From: Pectinatus sp.
GTDB taxonomy: Bacteria > Bacillota > Negativicutes > Selenomonadales > Selenomonadaceae
Reading direction: 5' to 3'
NCBI GenBank assembly: GCA_020025075.1
Contig: JAHHSR010000008.1
Coordinates: 1 to 45,920, forward strand
DNA: 45,920 nt
A program made the translations under genes and the position numbers. Shown here piece by piece: positions 23,865-32,764 of the stretch; position 1 is the first letter of the stretch; every line of letters begins with the position of its first letter. The notes beneath the pieces were generated by a model. It had not been told where the DNA came from. It ran no database searches and was given only the letters and a program-made list of their open reading frames with translations.

Positions 23865-26800
23865 TTAAAACTTTATATTAGCTTCCAAAAATACGCTGTA
23901 ACCATTTTGGTTATTCCACTGATTTAAAATACTGACGTTGTTATTAAAATAATACTGCAGACCATAGCCTATCTTATCGCCATTGATGCTTTGCCTATAG
24001 CGAAGCAACACTTTATCAGAAACATATTTCCCCACTTCGACCGTATAAAAACTATTATTGGCAGGATTTTCCTTTTGAGTAGCCAAATTGTTGCCAAGCC
24101 CCATATTGCCGAAAGTTCCATCATCACGCACAATGCGAAACTCATCTAATTTAAGCGTATTGCGCACCGTGCTTTCAAGCTCATTTAAAATTCCTAGCTG
24201 TAAGCCTAAAGCTGCCAGGCGGACCATATCATCACTCATTACATTACCGCCTTGACCCGCCTCACCCTGGAAAGTCAAAAGGCGGACAATTTCTTCTTGG
24301 CTAAGCGGCGGATTAGAGGTGAGCGAAAGATGAAGGTTCTCTGCCGGCCCTGAAAGCGCAAGGTTAATTCTCTGCTGCCCGACACGGGCCATGGCTTTTA
24401 AATTAAGCGTCGGCAAAAAAGAGCCAATCTGATTAAAAACTGCGCTTGCTTCTTGCAGCCTAAAATTCGTCTGCAAATAACTTACAGTACCTCGCTGGGC
24501 ACTTATTTCGCCCGATGGCTGTGGATAATAGGTTGTGCCGCCAAAGTGAACATTGCCTCCTACTTCCATGTTGAAAAGAAGGGGATTGTAGAAAGTGACA
24601 TTTTTCCCCAAATTAAGAGAAACATCAAGCGCCAAAGGCGGCAGCGCGGTGCCACTTGAATTTAAATCCGGCAAGCCAAGCGTGGTATTTTGAATATCGA
24701 TATTGCCCGCTAAAAGCGGCATTTTCATGCCATACATACTGCCAGGAGATAAAGTCATCTGAAATGATAGCGGCCCCTTATAAAATTTACTTTCCACATC
24801 AAGCTCTTTTGCCAAAAAGCGAAAATCATAATCTTCCAGGTGGCCATTTCGGACAAAGGTCGAGCCGCTAAAACTGTATATCCCCTTGCCCATCTTACCA
24901 CTGCACTGATTGAGCATCATCTTATCGCGCTTAAAGAGAAGGTCTAGTTTCATATCCTGAAGAGGTAGGCCTAGCTGCTTTATCTTGATGGCACCATTTT
25001 CCATTTTCAGATACCCATAAAAATATGGGTGCATCAAAGTGCCTTCTACCTTTAAATTGCCCTGCAAAGGTCCCATGGCCCATTCTATGGACGGCGACAA
25101 GAAAGGCAATATGCTCAAATCAGCATTTTCTAAGGACAAATTCAAATCTAGCTGCTGATAAGCCAGCGGCATCTGTCCGTCAGTATCATAAATAGCCGTC
25201 AAAGGCACCTTCCCTGTGAGGCTGGCTTTATAAATTCCCTTGTTGACGAGAATCTGATTTACCGTTAAGACCTGGTCAGCATAATTTAAAAGGCCGGTCA
25301 TCTTATCAAAAGTAGCCGTGCCAACACCGCCGTTATCTATTTCAAAAGAAATATTTGCTTTAGGACTTTGAGCTGTGCCACCTATCTGAGCATAGGCATT
25401 CAAAAGCCCCTTGGCATTTATCTTATCATTAAAAATATTCATGAGGAAATTAGCCGTCAATCCCTGTGTCGAAAAGACCATATTTAAAGGCCCATTTAAA
25501 TCCCAAGTCCCCGCCAAGGCCACCTTGCCTTGGCCTTGCTGCCCAAAGAACTTATTCACTGCAATAGTGTGGTTTTTATATGAAACATCGAGCTCAATAT
25601 GCTCCAAGGGATATTTTTTTATATAGCCATTGACTATTGCTCCATGGAAATGAATCTGGGGCGAATCTATCGCTCCTTTAAGCTCGGCTGAACCATAAAA
25701 GCGACCTTTAAGATAGCTATTTTTATAGCCAGCCATCGCCGAAAGCGACTGCACATCGACATTTTGTGCTTCCATACGCCCTTGAATGAGCCTCGTTTTT
25801 AAATCATAGTTTCCTGTCACGAGAGCACTAGATTCCTTCTCCCATAAGCGAAAATGATTCAATGTCAAAACATCGTTGTGATAACTGCACTGCCCACTGG
25901 CACCACTCAGTGAAACGCCATTTACAGCAAGATTTTTTGCCGTCATCTCACTTTGGAAAATCGGCTTATCCAAACTGCCCGTAACAGTACCGACAAAATC
26001 AGCCTTGCCCGATAAAGTACAAGGCATTTCACCAAAAAACTTATTAAGATTGATGTCATGAGCTTCTATCTTCAGATTTAAGGTACCGTCTTTTTTAATC
26101 GTGCCGCCCGCCTGCACATCGGCAAAGGGAGAGTGGACAACAATATTTTTTAAATCTAAACTGCCGTTTCGATAACTATATGCTCCAGAAGCTTTCGTGA
26201 TGAGCCAGCCATGGTAACTGCCCTCGTTAAGGGAAATCATGCCATTTGCCGAAAAATCAGAAAGTGTCCCCTTAATGTAAAGGTCATTATCAACCTTTCC
26301 TAAAAGCGGCAATTTTATCTGCGCTGCTGCCAGCAAATCCTGGACGTCAGCGTTTTTGGTCACGACATGCAAAGCAAGCGGGTATCCATCCTTAAACCCT
26401 ATAAAACCCGTCACTTCATTGACGATTTCATTTTGCTCATTTTTTAAATTGAGCTTTTTAATTTCTATCCTATCTAAGTTCCCCTCGGCATCCAGATAGA
26501 GTCTATGATAAGGCTGGCTGGCCAGCTTGCCATCGCTAGCCCCTAACTCGATACTAACCTGCGGGTTAGATGTGCTTCCTCCAAGGTGAGCAAAAAATGT
26601 CGCCTGCCCGCTTAAAGGCACTTTATACATTTTCTGCAAAAAGCCCAAGTCCATGCTGCTGCCATAGACATCTAAGGAAAGCGCTGCCGGGGTGACATTG
26701 CCCTGCACGGCTACCTTACCGCCAACACAATCTGCTTTTAAGGCATAGATAGCTAGATTTTTTTCTGCATATCCAAGGGAAAAATCTGCCTTTGGCACGG

Positions 26801-28205
26801 CAATCCCTTGCAGGTGTAGATTTTCCATTTTCCCAGAAACATAAAATTTAACCTTCTGCCAATCGTCTATCTGGCCCGAAAAATTAGCACTAAAAGAGGC
26901 TTTTCCTCCCTGAAAAGCTATTTTAGGCGGCAAAAGCGACGAAAATTCCCCTAAGGATATATGCTCGGCTTTTAATTGCCCATCGTAGGTTTTTTCTTTT
27001 AAAGAAACAATGCCTTGCCCAGTTAAGGTTCCTCTAGCTACTTTCACCTGCAAGGTATCTAAATATAATTTTTGTAAATTGCCATGCCCTTGCAAAAAGA
27101 AAGATTGATAGCTGATTTTTCCCAGCTGCCCTGCTGCGGATTGAAGCGTCAAAAATAAATTGGGATTATCAGTATACCCCGAGGCGACAAGAGAAAAGGC
27201 AACCTTTCCCCCAAGCGGCAACGATGGCAAAATTTTTTGCAGCACGAAATCATCTGACCTAGCTACCAAAGAAAAATACGGCTTACCTGAAAAATTGACG
27301 GCACCATCCGTTTTTAGCTTTTGCCCATTAATAAATGCTTGCGCTGAAAATGTAGCTATCTTGCCATTTATAATAAAAAAGCCTTGCAATTTATCCACGG
27401 CATAAGCATCGTATGCGAATGCGCCTTGCGAAATTTCGGCCTTGCCAAAAACTTGCGGAGTCCCTTTGCCAAGACGCACGGTCAAATTAACATCATCTAA
27501 TTTTCCGGATTTTATCTTGAAATTTGCCGGCAAAATATCTCGCGGCAAAAACTTCAGGTAGGGCATAATATTCAAGTGCGCCGCCAAAATATTGACATCA
27601 GTCTGCCCGCCTGCATGCGTAACAAGAAGCTGTGCCTTTTGTCCTCCTTGAACAAAGGCTATATCGGACGAAAAGCTGCCGCTTGCATCTAATTTGCCTA
27701 TACCGCTAATCTTCTCAATGGTAATTTTAGGCTTTTGCCAAAGCTGCAGATTAATGTATCCATCTTTTACGAGAAAATGCGAAGAAAATTGTTTAGAAGA
27801 AGTCTTCTTTTCTAGCAAAAAGGAAAAATTCCAATTTTTATCCGCCTGCTGCACCAAATTAAGCTGCGGCGTATCGAGCGTCACCTTTTCTATGCAGTTT
27901 CCAACATCGCCTCTTAATGCCGCCCATGGCAAAAGATTTAAATCGACTCTTTTCACCTTTGCTAAAATGGCATTTTTCTTGTCATAAAGGCAAATACCAT
28001 CAGCCTCTATGAGCCAAGGACTTTTTACGGCAACACTTTTTACAGTCACCCTACTTCCCAGCTGCTGCGAAGCTATCTCACCAATCTTTACGGCCACCTT
28101 TTGGGCAAAGGCGGCCGAATACATTATGTATAGCAACGAAAAAGCCATGCAAAATACTGCTGCCAAAGCAGCACAAATTATTTTTTTTTGCATTGGCTTT
28201 TTCAT
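23865..28205 (-). CDS. tamB: TamB-family inter-membrane lipid transport protein
   Basis: This 1446-residue protein belongs to the TamB/AsmA-like group (DUF490). A signal anchor (CAALAAVFCMAFSLLYIMY) is followed by a huge run of beta strands expected to form a hydrophobic groove spanning the periplasm. The C-terminal TamB domain (about 1150-1446) has SLTSNPPLSQEEIVRLLTFQ and the closing GYGLQYYFNNNVSILNQW. Such proteins carry phospholipid between the membranes, usually with an Omp85 partner. The start is ATG 28203-28205, about ten bases after AGGA. It ends the mla-tolC operon, 19 bases after tolC, and lies directly upstream of bamA, its likely Omp85 partner since no tamA is seen. Confidence 0.92.
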   Translation of the reverse strand: MKKPMQKKIICAALAAVFCMAFSLLYIMYSAAFAQKVAVKIGEIASQQLGSRVTVKSVAVKSPWLIEADGICLYDKKNAILAKVKRVDLNLLPWAALRGDVGNCIEKVTLDTPQLNLVQQADKNWNFSFLLEKKTSSKQFSSHFLVKDGYINLQLWQKPKITIEKISGIGKLDASGSFSSDIAFVQGGQKAQLLVTHAGGQTDVNILAAHLNIMPYLKFLPRDILPANFKIKSGKLDDVNLTVRLGKGTPQVFGKAEISQGAFAYDAYAVDKLQGFFIINGKIATFSAQAFINGQKLKTDGAVNFSGKPYFSLVARSDDFVLQKILPSLPLGGKVAFSLVASGYTDNPNLFLTLQSAAGQLGKISYQSFFLQGHGNLQKLYLDTLQVKVARGTLTGQGIVSLKEKTYDGQLKAEHISLGEFSSLLPPKIAFQGGKASFSANFSGQIDDWQKVKFYVSGKMENLHLQGIAVPKADFSLGYAEKNLAIYALKADCVGGKVAVQGNVTPAALSLDVYGSSMDLGFLQKMYKVPLSGQATFFAHLGGSTSNPQVSIELGASDGKLASQPYHRLYLDAEGNLDRIEIKKLNLKNEQNEIVNEVTGFIGFKDGYPLALHVVTKNADVQDLLAAAQIKLPLLGKVDNDLYIKGTLSDFSANGMISLNEGSYHGWLITKASGAYSYRNGSLDLKNIVVHSPFADVQAGGTIKKDGTLNLKIEAHDINLNKFFGEMPCTLSGKADFVGTVTGSLDKPIFQSEMTAKNLAVNGVSLSGASGQCSYHNDVLTLNHFRLWEKESSALVTGNYDLKTRLIQGRMEAQNVDVQSLSAMAGYKNSYLKGRFYGSAELKGAIDSPQIHFHGAIVNGYIKKYPLEHIELDVSYKNHTIAVNKFFGQQGQGKVALAGTWDLNGPLNMVFSTQGLTANFLMNIFNDKINAKGLLNAYAQIGGTAQSPKANISFEIDNGGVGTATFDKMTGLLNYADQVLTVNQILVNKGIYKASLTGKVPLTAIYDTDGQMPLAYQQLDLNLSLENADLSILPFLSPSIEWAMGPLQGNLKVEGTLMHPYFYGYLKMENGAIKIKQLGLPLQDMKLDLLFKRDKMMLNQCSGKMGKGIYSFSGSTFVRNGHLEDYDFRFLAKELDVESKFYKGPLSFQMTLSPGSMYGMKMPLLAGNIDIQNTTLGLPDLNSSGTALPPLALDVSLNLGKNVTFYNPLLFNMEVGGNVHFGGTTYYPQPSGEISAQRGTVSYLQTNFRLQEASAVFNQIGSFLPTLNLKAMARVGQQRINLALSGPAENLHLSLTSNPPLSQEEIVRLLTFQGEAGQGGNVMSDDMVRLAALGLQLGILNELESTVRNTLKLDEFRIVRDDGTFGNMGLGNNLATQKENPANNSFYTVEVGKYVSDKVLLRYRQSINGDKIGYGLQYYFNNNVSILNQWNNQNGYSVFLEANIKF

Positions 28206-28224
28206 TGCCTTCACTTCCTAAAAA

Positions 28225-29706
28225 TTATTTTTGTGGCAGACGGTCTAAGACATTTAGTCCTGCTGCGTCATTGCCGGTCGGTGCTTTTTTCGCTGCTGTC
28301 AGCTTTTTTTCGGACGATTTTAAATTAGGCTTTAGGAAATTTTTTTCTTCCTTTGGTGCCTTTTTTAAGTCATTTCCCTTTTCAATCGACCAAAAATTAG
28401 AAGGCACACCCATTGCCCTATCCAAAGCGGCAAGTCCCACTGTATAGTTGTAAAGAGCCCGATTATGATTGGTCTGCGCCGTCACATAAGCCACGTTTGC
28501 ATCTAGACGGTCAATATTTGTGCCGACACCCGCTTCATAGCGAATCTGCGCAATGCGGTCATTTTCTGCTGCCTGCTTTACCGCAACCATCGTCGTATCG
28601 ATATTTTGCTTAGCAGCAAGCATTGACAAATAGGCATTTCTCACATCAAGCTGAATCTGCGAATCTGTATTGCTGGCATTTTCTTCCGCCTTATAAAGAT
28701 TTGCCTCAGCTTGTGCCACTTTAGCGTTTGTAACATTATTATCGAAAATATCCCAGCTAGCATTAACACCATATGTCGTCAAATCCTTTTGCCCATCATC
28801 AAACATGCTATCGCCAGCGATTGTCTTTTGCGCAACAAGACTGACCTGCGGTAATCCACCCGCTTTAGCGGCGCGTACCGCCTCTTGTGCCTGCTTTACG
28901 CTCTCGCGTGCCGCAAAACCATCAGGGCGATTGTTGAGTGCCTGCTGCATGCACTCTTGCAGCGTCAAGGGATATTTAAACTCTTTAAGATAAGAATCTG
29001 TCGGCTCTACAGAAGCATTAACATCTTGGCCGATGACCTGATTAAAATTGCTCACAGCCATTTGAAGGTCATTTTGTGCAAGAACGAGATTTTGACGCGC
29101 ATTAGCTAGCTGCACCTGTGAACTCAAAAGGTCCGTCTTGGGAACTACGCCGGCATCAAACTTTGCTTGTGCTACCCTTTCGTGCGCCGCAAGCTGAATA
29201 ACAGAATTTTTCTGCACGTCAACATTGTTTTGGCATTCCAAAATTTTATAATAATCCTGTGTTGCCTGGAGCTTTACCTGCTGGCGCACATTTTCCAGAT
29301 TGAGTTCACTTATCGTCGTGCCAATCTGAGCCCCTTTTATATTGCTTTCCAGCAAGCCGCCCGTATAGATGGGATAGCCGGCTGTGATGACATTACTAAA
29401 AGATTTATTGGGCTGCTTAATTGTCCAGCGCAAAATTTTTGTCGGTCGTCCATTATTTATATGGCTCCCGCTGGCCTGCCAATTGACATTGAGGCCGCGC
29501 GCCCCCTTTGCCTGCTTTAAAACGCCTTCAGCATTCATAACCTGTGCCTGCATCATCTTTATCGTGCGATTGTTTTCAATCGCCTTTGCTACGCTTTGCT
29601 GCAAGGTCATCTCCTGCGCAAAGGCACTGCTCGAGGCCAAAATACCGCAAGCGCTGCCCAGCATCAATCCCATTGCCAATTTCTTTTTCCAACTGCCTCT
29701 TTTCAA
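28225..29706 (-). CDS. tolC: TolC-family outer-membrane channel
   Basis: The 493-residue product has a signal peptide ending SSSAFA (near 30) and two OEP repeats of the TolC fold. The first is MTLQQSVAKAIENNRTIKMM to about 230; the second opens YPLTLQECMQQALNNRPDGFA and runs to RAMGVPSNFW. Alternating long helices such as ASNTDSQIQLDVRNAYLSML are typical. TolC trimers form the outer-membrane exit duct for export systems. The C-terminal 60 residues are Lys-rich and low complexity. The start is TTG (29704-29706), six bases after GGAGGGA; the frame extends five codons further without a good ribosome site. No pump gene is adjacent. Confidence 0.9.
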   Translation of the reverse strand: MKRGSWKKKLAMGLMLGSACGILASSSAFAQEMTLQQSVAKAIENNRTIKMMQAQVMNAEGVLKQAKGARGLNVNWQASGSHINNGRPTKILRWTIKQPNKSFSNVITAGYPIYTGGLLESNIKGAQIGTTISELNLENVRQQVKLQATQDYYKILECQNNVDVQKNSVIQLAAHERVAQAKFDAGVVPKTDLLSSQVQLANARQNLVLAQNDLQMAVSNFNQVIGQDVNASVEPTDSYLKEFKYPLTLQECMQQALNNRPDGFAARESVKQAQEAVRAAKAGGLPQVSLVAQKTIAGDSMFDDGQKDLTTYGVNASWDIFDNNVTNAKVAQAEANLYKAEENASNTDSQIQLDVRNAYLSMLAAKQNIDTTMVAVKQAAENDRIAQIRYEAGVGTNIDRLDANVAYVTAQTNHNRALYNYTVGLAALDRAMGVPSNFWSIEKGNDLKKAPKEEKNFLKPNLKSSEKKLTAAKKAPTGNDAAGLNVLDRLPQK

Positions 29707-29723
29707 ATCTATTCCCTCCAAAA

Positions 29724-31001
29724 TTAAAATTCCTTGCGCAAGCCGAAATATGTTTCGCGCTGTCCGCTGCGATTGGCTTTATCAACCTGTCCAACGAGAT
29801 AAAGGCCTTCTGAAAGACAATACTGTCCACGCAGTTTAAGGCGAAAATCTCCAAAATCATAGGCGTCAGCCGAAAATCCCCAGCGCCCAGCTGCAATATC
29901 AGTTCCAACGCCAGCATGGCCATCAATCATGCCAATGCGATACGTAAAAGCTCCCGCCTTATGCCCCAGCTGCAAATTAAGCGCCTGCTCAGAACTGCCT
30001 ATGCCATCGCCACCGAGGAGCAAAAACTCGTCAGGTGAAGGATAGATGAGCGCCTGAGCATCGAAATTAGCCCGTTTTTTTTTGCCGCCGTATAAAAGCT
30101 CTGTATTTGCCTTTACCTTTATCTCATCGAGGCGATTCATGGCCTTATTGGCCCGCACTGATATGGAGCGCGTATTATTTAAGATTTGCTGCACATCAGA
30201 AGCCGTTTGCGGATTAGCAAGAACGGGCTCAAGATTGGCCGCCATTTTTTCCACTTTCTGGCTTATATTTTTCATATTGACAACAGTCGCCTTGATATTT
30301 TCTGCCAGCTCACCATTTCCTTCTACTTGATTGACCATTTGCTCGATACTGCCCATCGTTCTATTCATGCCTGCTGTCGTCTGACGCAAATTGACAACAA
30401 TGGCATCCACATTGCCGTGGTTTTCTTTGGCCATCTGTGCCAAAACACCTGTCGCCTCATTCATGTTCTGCGTGATAGAGCGCAAATTAATTGCTGACTG
30501 AATGAGCGACTGCTGTACTTCTTTGTTGCCAACAATGGCATTCATTGAAGCCAAAAGATCCGTTGCTCGGTCAAGCGTCTTATTGGCCGTATTCATGAGC
30601 TCGTTGAGATTAGGCGGCTCCGTCCCCATGACTACCGAACCGTCTTTCAGGTATTTGCCATTTCCCTGACCTTTTGTATAAATGCTCACGAGCTTTTCGC
30701 CCATAAGACCATCACTTGTTATCGTTACAATCGAATTTTCCGGCACCTTGGTCAAATCGCGCAATTTCATCGTAACGACTGCCCCTGTGCCTTGTGTCTT
30801 TATTGTTTCAACAGAACCTATTTTCACGCCGGCATATTCCACTTTGGCGCCAGGCTTTAGGCCATCCACATTCTTAAAGGCAGCTTCCACCGTATAAAAT
30901 GGTTGCTTGCCGAAGGTAAATCCGCCCAGATGGGCAATTACGGCAAAGGCTAAGGCAAGGGCTACAACTGTAAAAAACCCTACTTTGGCCTCTAAGGTCA
31001 T
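29724..31001 (-). CDS. mlaD: MlaD-type MCE protein with C-terminal barrel-like domain
   Basis: This 425-residue protein has an N-terminal anchor (FFTVVALALAFAVIAHL, 9-25), one MCE domain (about 36-113, YTVEAAFKNVDGLKPGAKVE), a long helical stretch (about 130-300, rich in NMNEAT and MVNQVEGN type heptads) and a C-terminal beta region (about 310-425) with alternating strands and terminal Phe. E. coli MlaD is 183 residues and lacks the last two parts. The layout fits a protein bridging both membranes for phospholipid transfer, as reported for Veillonella MlaD. I chose ATG 30999-31001 (MTLEAKVG), nine bases after AGGA. It follows mlaF and precedes tolC. Confidence 0.92.
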   Translation of the reverse strand: MTLEAKVGFFTVVALALAFAVIAHLGGFTFGKQPFYTVEAAFKNVDGLKPGAKVEYAGVKIGSVETIKTQGTGAVVTMKLRDLTKVPENSIVTITSDGLMGEKLVSIYTKGQGNGKYLKDGSVVMGTEPPNLNELMNTANKTLDRATDLLASMNAIVGNKEVQQSLIQSAINLRSITQNMNEATGVLAQMAKENHGNVDAIVVNLRQTTAGMNRTMGSIEQMVNQVEGNGELAENIKATVVNMKNISQKVEKMAANLEPVLANPQTASDVQQILNNTRSISVRANKAMNRLDEIKVKANTELLYGGKKKRANFDAQALIYPSPDEFLLLGGDGIGSSEQALNLQLGHKAGAFTYRIGMIDGHAGVGTDIAAGRWGFSADAYDFGDFRLKLRGQYCLSEGLYLVGQVDKANRSGQRETYFGLRKEF

Positions 31002-31016
31002 CTTTATCACTCCTCA

Positions 31017-31772
31017 TCATTCCTTGGGACACTTGCCGCGGCCACCGCTTAAAAATTCCTGTACGCGCTCATCGGAAGATGAGCGAATGCTCTTTACATC
31101 ACCTGCGGCAATAATCTGCCCCTGATAAATCATCATGATGCGGTCCGCTATGTAATATGCGCTGTTCATGTCATGCGTGACTACAACTGATGTCATATTG
31201 AGCTTTTCTTGCGTATAGCGAATGATATTGTCTATCTTACCAGCCATAATCGGGTCTAGCCCAGAACTAGGTTCATCGTAAAAGACGAGGTCTGGATTAA
31301 ATGCCAAAGCCCTAGCTAGGCTCACCCTTTTTCTCATGCCGCCAGAAAGTTCATTTGGAAGGTACGAAGCAAAATTTTCCAGTCCGACCATTGCCAACTT
31401 TTCTTCGACTATTTCTTCAATTTGGCCCTTTGATAAATCACTGTGCTCACGCAAGCCAAAAGCAACATTTTCTCCGACGCTCATCGAATCGAAGAGTGCT
31501 GAATATTGAAAGACCATACCAACATTAAGCCTTATCTTATTGAGCTCGTCCTCGCTAATCTTTGATATTTCCTGTTCTTTAAGCCACACCTCACCGCTCG
31601 TAGGCCGTTCAAGGCCAATGAGCAGCTTTAAAAGTGTGCTCTTTCCCGAGCCACTTGCACCAATGACAGCCACCGTTTCACCTTTCTTGACTGTAAAGTT
31701 TATGTGCTGCAATACCTGCCTGTCGCGGTACGACTTATTGACATCAACAAGTTTTACCATTTCCTGCTGCAC
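31017..31772 (-). CDS. mlaF: MlaF-type ABC ATPase
   Basis: This 251-residue protein is the ATPase of the Mla phospholipid transporter. Walker A is GASGSGKS (38-45); the signature is ELSGGMRKRVSLARALA, the Met-containing form typical of MlaF; Walker B is LVFYDEPSSGLDP; the switch is VVTHDMNSA. The start is GTG (31770-31772) with GAGGTG six bases upstream. It is 10 bases after mlaE. The C-terminus (DERVQEFLSGGRGKCPKE) has the DPxVxxFL-like ending of MCE ATPases. Confidence 0.94.
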   Translation of the reverse strand: MQQEMVKLVDVNKSYRDRQVLQHINFTVKKGETVAVIGASGSGKSTLLKLLIGLERPTSGEVWLKEQEISKISEDELNKIRLNVGMVFQYSALFDSMSVGENVAFGLREHSDLSKGQIEEIVEEKLAMVGLENFASYLPNELSGGMRKRVSLARALAFNPDLVFYDEPSSGLDPIMAGKIDNIIRYTQEKLNMTSVVVTHDMNSAYYIADRIMMIYQGQIIAAGDVKSIRSSSDERVQEFLSGGRGKCPKE

Positions 31773-31782
31773 CTAAATCACC

Positions 31783-32547
31783 TCACCTGTATAAAAGCAT
31801 CGAGAGCAGGCAGTTGGTAAAAAAGATGAGAATAATGGCATCGACAACCGAGCGCGTCGTTGCCTTGCCCACTCCTTCTGCCCCTTCTTGGGCACCAAGG
31901 CCATGATAACAGCCGATAATGGCAATGATAATGCCAAAGACCATCGCTTTAAAAAGACCACCCGTAAAATCGTGCACGACGACAAAAGTATTTATCGACT
32001 GCAGGTAAACAAATTGAGAAATACCATAATAACGCGCAATGACATAACCGCCAAAAGAGCCAATAATATCCCCAAAGACCGTCAAAAGAGGTACCATCAA
32101 AAGGCAGGCAATGAGGCGCGGCACGACAAGATAGCCGATTGGATTCATGGCCATGACGCGCAAGGCATCAATCTGCTCCGTCACCTTCATCGTGCTTATT
32201 TCCGCCGTAATAGCTGCCCCGACGCGCCCAGCTGAAACGACACCGACTAAAACAGGGCCAAGCTCCCTGCCGACCGCTATTGTCACGACGCCACCAATCG
32301 TCGACTGGGCGCCAAAGCGAATAAACTCGCTTGCCGTCTGCAACGTCACGACCATGCCCGTAAAGAGCATCGTCAGGGAAACTATTGGCAACGTGTCAAC
32401 GCCGAGATGTGACATCTGCTGCAATATATGGCGAAAGCGCGGCAGGTGACGCATCTGCCCTATTGCCCGCACAAAAAGGAGAATAAAGCCTCCTATTACT
32501 TCGAGCAAAGAAAGAACATAAGCGCCAATCTTTTCAAAAATAATCAT
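31783..32547 (-). CDS. mlaE: MlaE-type permease
   Basis: This 254-residue inner-membrane permease belongs to the MlaE family, which pairs with MlaF and the MCE protein. It shows the family hallmarks LFTGMVVTLQTASEFIRFGA, VGRELGPVLVGVVSAGRVGAA, AEISTMKVTEQIDALRVM and PRLIACLLMVPLLTVFGD, with about five membrane helices. ATG 32545-32547 (MIIFEKIG) lies seven bases from AGG; two nearby ATGs are poorly placed for that site. It is the first gene of its operon, with a promoter about 45-70 bases upstream. No MlaB (STAS) gene is adjacent. Confidence 0.94.
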   Translation of the reverse strand: MIIFEKIGAYVLSLLEVIGGFILLFVRAIGQMRHLPRFRHILQQMSHLGVDTLPIVSLTMLFTGMVVTLQTASEFIRFGAQSTIGGVVTIAVGRELGPVLVGVVSAGRVGAAITAEISTMKVTEQIDALRVMAMNPIGYLVVPRLIACLLMVPLLTVFGDIIGSFGGYVIARYYGISQFVYLQSINTFVVVHDFTGGLFKAMVFGIIIAIIGCYHGLGAQEGAEGVGKATTRSVVDAIILIFFTNCLLSMLLYR

Positions 32548-32591
32548 CTTCATACCTACTTGACTCGTATTTATCATTTACACATATTCAT

Positions 32592-32620
32592 ATTATGTCG
32601 CAAAGGAGCATTAAATACAA
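32592..32620 (-). promoter_or_regulatory. Promoter for mlaE-mlaF-mlaD-tolC-tamB
   Basis: On the minus strand, -35 TTGTAT (plus 32615-32620), a 17-base spacer and -10 CATAAT (plus 32592-32597). The start would fall near 32585, giving a leader of about 38 bases before the mlaE ATG. Both hexamers are near consensus. Confidence 0.5.
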
Positions 32621-32722
32621 GTAGCAAGCGTGCCAAAAAAGCAGGATAAACACCTTTTCCCGCTCGACAAAAAATGCTCTCATTGCTTGTCATTACAGCC
32701 TTTTTAGGCCGTTTAAGGGCAT

Positions 32723-32756
32723 AAAAAAAATAGTAAATAATAATTTACTATTTTTT
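32723..32756 (-). terminator. Terminator after the S55-type gene
   Basis: TAGTAAAT (32731-32738) and ATTTACTA (32743-32750) form an exact stem with loop AATA, extended by A and T tracts on both sides. Read on the minus strand it ends in a run of eight T. It lies 9 bases past the stop of the S55-type gene and upstream of the mla promoter. The stem is all A-T apart from one pair per arm, so it may be weak. Confidence 0.6.
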
Positions 32757-32764
32757 CATTTACT

